NCBI RefSeq assembly: GCF_018476645.1
Contig: NZ_JAHCTB010000002.1
Span: 310,001-374,000 of the forward strand
Origin: Aequorivita echinoideorum
GTDB taxonomy: Bacteria; Bacteroidota; Bacteroidia; Flavobacteriales; Flavobacteriaceae
Direction of reading: 5' to 3'
DNA length: 64,000 bases
This document shows positions 60,486-64,000 of the stretch, one piece after another; positions within the stretch are counted from its first letter, which is position 1; the number at the start of each line of letters is the position of its first letter. The notes beneath the pieces are model-generated. The model did no database searches, had not been told where the DNA came from, and worked only from the letters and a program-made list of their open reading frames with translations. A program made the translations under genes and the position numbers.

Positions 60486-61526
60486 ATGGCAAACGAAACC
60501 ATTCTTATTGATGATGTTCAAAAGGAGTTAAACACTTACTTGGCGAACAATCCAAAGCTTATTTCCGCTTCAATGAACCGCGCGGAAATTACTTTGGACA
60601 AACACACCAAGCCCATTACCAAAATAAAGGGAGCCTACCCACAGGCGCATACCTTGCTTACCAACGTAGTGCAGGGCTTTAAGCCTGAATGGAACGAGTT
60701 GGGAAAAGCCCAAATCGCACATAAAATCCTTAAAGATTACCACCAAAAGGTAAACTTTCCGCTGATTCCCGCAGAAATCCTACATAGCTATTTCGCAGAT
60801 CTGTATGCTGAGGACAAGGATATGAAGGATATGCCTATTTCAAAGTATATCATTGAAAACGAATTGATACCCAAAACCATTGAAAATATGGATTGGCTTT
60901 CAATCAACGGTGTTTATGACCCATTGAAACTAGAAGAATTCGGTTTTTCAATGAACGGAATCGACATCATCCTTCAGAATATGTTAGGTGCAGATGTGGC
61001 AGCTGCCAACCCCGCAGACTCGCACACGGCATTCAAAATTCCTATGAATGCGCTTACTGACACAAATATGGTGGCGCAGGTCACAACTTTTGAGCGTAAG
61101 TTGCCTACCAAGTTCAAGAAAAAAGGCATCATCAAAAAAATCTTTATGTCCGAGAATAACGTGGAGCGTTATCAATTGGATTACGAAGATAAATTTGGCG
61201 AAAGTAAATTCAATAATGACGTAATGAAAACCCGATTGGGCAAACGTGAAATCGTTGGATTGCCAGGATGGGATAGCGATCTAATCTTCGCCACCACGGA
61301 AAACAACTTCCGTAGATTGATTGATGTATTCGATGAGCCAAAAGTAACCGATATCCAGAAGCAAGATTATAAATTGAAAATCTTTATGGAATTCTGGAAA
61401 GGGTATGACTTCTTGATCAATGAAATGGTTTTCATTTCAAACTATGAAGACGCCACGTACGGACTTGGATCCGCAGACCGCAATCAATCTTATTTTGATA
61501 TTGAAGGCGTAACCGTAGAACCATAA
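60486..61526 (+). CDS. Major capsid protein
   Basis: The product is 346 residues. It has the profile of Bacteroidota phage major capsid proteins: MANETILIDDVQKELNTYLANNP, a proline-rich turn VNFPLIPAEILHSYF, and IVGLPGWDSDLIFATTENNFRRLIDVFDEP near the C terminus, as in HK97-fold relatives. Its place directly after the protease-scaffold gene agrees. It builds the phage head. Confidence 0.85.
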   Translation: MANETILIDDVQKELNTYLANNPKLISASMNRAEITLDKHTKPITKIKGAYPQAHTLLTNVVQGFKPEWNELGKAQIAHKILKDYHQKVNFPLIPAEILHSYFADLYAEDKDMKDMPISKYIIENELIPKTIENMDWLSINGVYDPLKLEEFGFSMNGIDIILQNMLGADVAAANPADSHTAFKIPMNALTDTNMVAQVTTFERKLPTKFKKKGIIKKIFMSENNVERYQLDYEDKFGESKFNNDVMKTRLGKREIVGLPGWDSDLIFATTENNFRRLIDVFDEPKVTDIQKQDYKLKIFMEFWKGYDFLINEMVFISNYEDATYGLGSADRNQSYFDIEGVTVEP

Positions 61527-61536
61527 AACTAGTTAA

Positions 61537-62106
61537 ATGAACAAAGAACAGTTAACTGCGCGTTGTGAAGAGCTTGGAATAGATGTCCAGGCTCTCAACG
61601 ATGCCGCAGAAGGAAAATTGGCAACCAATGCACAGCTGAAGGATGCTATTGAAGCAGCAGAGAAAAAATTGGAATCATCGGAATCTGAAAACAAAGCTGC
61701 AGACCAGAAAGTGGTTACGGAAGCATTAAAAAATGAATCCGCTGACGATTTGATTGCTTCAAATGCAATTGATAGCGTTAAAGACGCCGCCGCCCAGAAA
61801 ATACGCATCTCACTTAATCAAACAGCCAAAGACCTTGGTCTTGATTACGCTAGCTTACAGACCATCGAAGAGCTTCAGGAAGCAATCGATGCAGAAGTAA
61901 AGCGCCGTGATGCCGATTCTGAAAAATCAAAAAAGCCTAAAGTCTATAAAGACAAACAAGGCCGTGAATGGTACTTTAAACCAAACGCCCCTAAAAAAAT
62001 AAATATCGATGGGCGTTCTATGACGCAGGATGAAATCCTTCAGAGCGAAGATATTATTTCAGAGCTCGCGTTTGGCAACAGTTCATTTTTAACCCAAAAA
62101 TACTAA
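61537..62106 (+). CDS. Head-region protein with HeH-like N terminus
   Basis: The product is 189 residues. The start MNKEQLTARCEELGIDVQALND resembles an HeH/SAP-type helix-extended-helix, then an alanine/glutamate coiled coil (EKKLESSESENKAADQK), and a basic C-terminal part (KSKKPKVYKDKQGREWYFKPNAP). It follows the capsid gene and probably acts in head completion or decoration. Confidence 0.65.
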   Translation: MNKEQLTARCEELGIDVQALNDAAEGKLATNAQLKDAIEAAEKKLESSESENKAADQKVVTEALKNESADDLIASNAIDSVKDAAAQKIRISLNQTAKDLGLDYASLQTIEELQEAIDAEVKRRDADSEKSKKPKVYKDKQGREWYFKPNAPKKINIDGRSMTQDEILQSEDIISELAFGNSSFLTQKY

Positions 62107-62110
62107 GACC

Positions 62111-62683
62111 ATGGCAGAATGTGTTGATCCCATTCCATTAGAAAACCTTGACTTTTGCCCTACTATTGAAGTAGCAGCTGGAGTAAGTGAAACAGGCGTG
62201 TACGGTGCCGCTGTTTCAGATTTTGAAACTATTGTCGCCCCGCCAAATATTGCGGACGGTACAGACTTGGATAGCATCGGTACCATTGCAACGGCGCACA
62301 CCTTCAAAGAAGGTCGCGGTTTTCACAAAATTTACATCAATCCAGATACAGGATTGATTGAAAGCACGCACGCTGGTGAAAAAGGAAATCTTTCAATTGG
62401 TAATTCATTGACTGGAGCTCTTCCGGGAACTGGACCAAAAGTGGTAGGTTATGTGCGCAAGTACAAGAATATGCCTATGATTTTTATCGTGAAGGAAAAA
62501 GATGGTGCAGTTCGCCAATTGGGAAGCGCTTTATCTCCAGCATATATGTCTGAGATTACAGCTACCAGCGGACAAAAAGCTGGTGATCCAAAAACAACCA
62601 CAATCAAGATAACGGATACCCTTGCATATATGGCTCCGCACTACGCAGCAACCATTGAGGAGTTTCCAGTTCCAGCACCCTAA
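62111..62683 (+). CDS. Probable phage tail-tube-like structural protein
   Basis: The product is 190 residues, rich in beta strands and glycine (GVSETGVYGAAVSDFETIVAPP, GRGFHKIYINPDTGLIESTHAGEKGNLSIGNSLTG), with no cysteine-rich or catalytic motif. Order after capsid and head protein, and the beta-rich composition, suggest a tail tube or major tail protein. Only position and fold impression support this. Confidence 0.55.
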   Translation: MAECVDPIPLENLDFCPTIEVAAGVSETGVYGAAVSDFETIVAPPNIADGTDLDSIGTIATAHTFKEGRGFHKIYINPDTGLIESTHAGEKGNLSIGNSLTGALPGTGPKVVGYVRKYKNMPMIFIVKEKDGAVRQLGSALSPAYMSEITATSGQKAGDPKTTTIKITDTLAYMAPHYAATIEEFPVPAP

Positions 62684-62686
62684 TCC

Positions 62687-63013
62687 GTGAGCAAACCGTT
62701 CAACATAAAGCCTGGTAATTACGACATCCCAAATATTGGGAAGGTCAATGCCTTTCAGCCTGTAAGTGATGAGAAATTACTTGCCATTTACAGGCTAAAA
62801 CGAGGCGTGTTCCCGTGGATATCTACCAATGAAAACACGCTTCCTTTTCTGAAAAAGCAAAAATTACTGGTAAAGGATGTTGCAAAATTGGTACAAAATG
62901 CCCAGACAACTGATGAAGTTAAAATGCTTCTGCAGTTGACGGACAGCCCAAACGTTGAAAGAATTGCCGAGACAAAATTAAAAGGCTTTGAAGAAAACAA
63001 ACCTAACGCTTAA
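62687..63013 (+). CDS. Hypothetical structural-module protein (108 aa)
   Basis: The product is 108 residues from a GTG start three bases after the previous stop. It reads KPFNIKPGNYDIPNIGKVNAFQPVSDEKLLAIYRLKRG and is helical at the end. Such small proteins follow tail-tube genes in many phages (tail-assembly accessory proteins). It ends in PNA, coded by a partial start-associated repeat. Confidence 0.55.
   Translation: MSKPFNIKPGNYDIPNIGKVNAFQPVSDEKLLAIYRLKRGVFPWISTNENTLPFLKKQKLLVKDVAKLVQNAQTTDEVKMLLQLTDSPNVERIAETKLKGFEENKPNA
63003..63013 (+). repeat. Start-associated repeat, partial copy 11
   Basis: CTAACGCTTAA without the following A-run. It covers the stop of the previous gene and is 28 bases before the next ATG. 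It is the only copy seen in the structural region. Confidence 0.65.
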
Positions 63014-63041
63014 TGATTAGCTAAACCAAAAAACCAAACAA

Positions 63042-63455
63042 ATGAAAAACTTTATGAAAGCGAAAGCTGGGATTTTTCTGATTGCGATTCTGATGATAGC
63101 ATTCACGGGATTCGGTGCTACTACAGCCGACCCGATCCAAAATTCGAAAGACCAGGTTGCCGTGGAACGCCACGCTGATATGGTAAGTGTAGTAGCTGCA
63201 AAAGCAGTGCAAATTCAAGTAATGGTTCTTTCAATTGGAAGTACCGACAGCGTTAACGATGTCGCTTTAAAAACATCTGGAACCAAAGCCCATTATTCAA
63301 GCCCTAACCCCCTGAAGATATTATACTATCAAGATGGTTATGATAGGCACGGTACAGGATTTATTCATAATATAAACAAACCCCCTTCTAATTCTAATTG
63401 TTCTAATAGTAATGATAGTATTAGACGGCATGCGGACCCCGGTTCTCTCTCTTAA
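63042..63455 (+). CDS. Hypothetical secreted protein in the prophage
   Basis: The product is 137 residues. It opens with a signal peptide (MKNFMKAKAGIFLIAILMIAFTGFGATTADP). The middle part (VERHADMVSVVAAKAVQIQVMVLSIGS) is hydrophobic; the end is Asn/Ser rich (PPSNSNCSNSNDSIRR). A terminator hairpin follows. A secreted protein among tail genes is unusual and may be an extra, lysogen-expressed gene; function unknown. Confidence 0.5.
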   Translation: MKNFMKAKAGIFLIAILMIAFTGFGATTADPIQNSKDQVAVERHADMVSVVAAKAVQIQVMVLSIGSTDSVNDVALKTSGTKAHYSSPNPLKILYYQDGYDRHGTGFIHNINKPPSNSNCSNSNDSIRRHADPGSLS

Positions 63456-63472
63456 ATTAGTTTGACTTAGCC

Positions 63473-63507
63473 AAAAACCACCCCTGCAATTCGGGGTGGT
63501 TTTTTTA
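63473..63507 (+). terminator. Strong terminator within the structural region
   Basis: AAAAACCACCCC (63473-63484) pairs with GGGGTGGTTTTT (63493-63504), followed by more Ts. It divides the head/tail block from the next gene. Confidence 0.85.
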
Positions 63508-63546
63508 TGTCCTTTTGCCATTAATAAGAAAAAATGATATTCGCTT

Positions 63547-64000
63547 ATGGAAATAATAGATTGGTTTAAAAATCAAGACTACAGAATAGGTGTATCGCTC
63601 TACGCGGCGCATCCATCAGCCAAGAACAGAATATTACGAGTGCTGGAGCAAGGAAAAAGCGACCGGAATATGGCTACGCTTATCCGTGAGCTTCGCATGA
63701 TAAAAAACGAATGCCCAGCACCGGAAAAACCAAAAACGATTCCTCCACCGCCCAAACCCGCCCCAAGAGTGGAAAATATTGGGCAACAAGAATCAGAACG
63801 CGCACATTTAAAGGAATTGGCTGCCAAAAGTTACTTCCAAAAAATAAGATACGGCGAACTTCCACCAGAATTAAAGGAGCGTTTCCGAAAGGCCAAGGAT
63901 CTATTCTACGATATGTGTGATCTGAAATTTCAATTGAACGATCTTCCAGACGAAAAAGAAAACGAGGCATTGTCATTAATGCTTCAAATAGAGGAATTGG
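63547..64000 (+). CDS. Hypothetical prophage protein, cut by the window edge
   Basis: A frame starts at the ATG at 63547 and remains open for 151 codons to the end of the window. The first 60 residues are helical (HPSAKNRILRVLEQGKSDRNMATLIRELRMI). A proline-rich linker (APEKPKTIPPPPKPAPRVEN) follows, then a charged helical region. I recognise no domain in the visible part; the proline linker suggests a modular structural or regulatory protein. Confidence 0.6.
   Translation, partial: MEIIDWFKNQDYRIGVSLYAAHPSAKNRILRVLEQGKSDRNMATLIRELRMIKNECPAPEKPKTIPPPPKPAPRVENIGQQESERAHLKELAAKSYFQKIRYGELPPELKERFRKAKDLFYDMCDLKFQLNDLPDEKENEALSLMLQIEEL

Larger units (their letters stand above)
43553..64000 (+). 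mobile_element. Prophage, extending beyond the right window edge
   Basis: From the tRNA-Leu scar rightward the content is phage-like: a leftward repressor, a compact rightward early region with many four-base start/stop overlaps, two DNA methyltransferases, an integrase, and a head module (protease-scaffold, major capsid protein, tail-type proteins). A 13-base start-associated repeat marks the early genes. The last gene is cut by the window end. Terminase and portal were not recognised and may lie further right. I see no frameshift or stop in the main genes, so it may be functional. Confidence 0.85.

Overview
The window looks like a chromosome segment of a marine-type Flavobacteriaceae bacterium (Bacteroidota). 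The evidence is low GC, A-rich start regions without Shine-Dalgarno sites, TAnnTTTG-type -7 promoter boxes, and typical family genes (DUF5686 outer-membrane protein, NupC with a lipocalin-like front end, TonB C-terminal proteins, SCR-type small lipoproteins). No complete tRNA or rRNA gene was found. All calls come from reading the sequence; no database search was run.

Layout. 1-2.7 kb: a cut secreted protein, a MORN/YwqK-like secreted protein and a hypothetical protein. 2.8-11.3 kb: a six-gene, fully overlapping defence operon in which an HNH nuclease and a methyltransferase-HIT fusion lead directly into a type I Wadjet system (jetA-jetB-jetC-jetD). 11.8-17.5 kb: a KdpD/KdpE-like two-component system, a 51-residue membrane protein, TrkH, TrkA and a beta-barrel protein, with two TTTATA-N5-TTTATA boxes as probable KdpE operators. 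17.6-38.4 kb: housekeeping genes, including pdhB, etfBA, a bifunctional nuclease, thyA, egtB-egtD facing a class V PLP enzyme (possible EgtE), folA, fabD, galE, a DegT aminotransferase and waaA. 38.5-43.1 kb: four small acidic lipoproteins around a LexA/S24-like repressor that diverges from a radical-SAM/DUF4130 DNA-repair pair across a row of four operator-like repeats.

43.1-43.55 kb holds two copies of a tRNA-Leu 3' end on either side of a GIY-YIG nuclease gene. One of them, with the UAA anticodon loop, looks like the attachment-site scar of a prophage that fills the rest of the window (43.55 to beyond 64 kb). The prophage has a leftward BRCT protein and repressor, then a long rightward early region (LuxR-like regulator, ParB-like protein, putative replication protein, MmcB-like nuclease, N6-adenine and C5-cytosine methyltransferases, YejK-like nucleoid protein, integrase), then structural genes (protease-scaffold fusion, major capsid protein, tail-type proteins). 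No terminase or portal was recognised.

The most unusual signal is a 13-bp sequence, CTAACGCTTAAAA. It recurs about ten times in the prophage early region, each time at the end of one gene and 0-20 bases before the start of the next. It is read in different frames, so selection seems to act on the DNA or RNA rather than on protein. It resembles the start-associated sequences of some actinobacteriophages. Other striking signals are a 21-bp heptad-coding repeat array that continues in frame past a stop codon, and small cassette-like genes with a shared boundary sequence at 56.2-57.3 kb.
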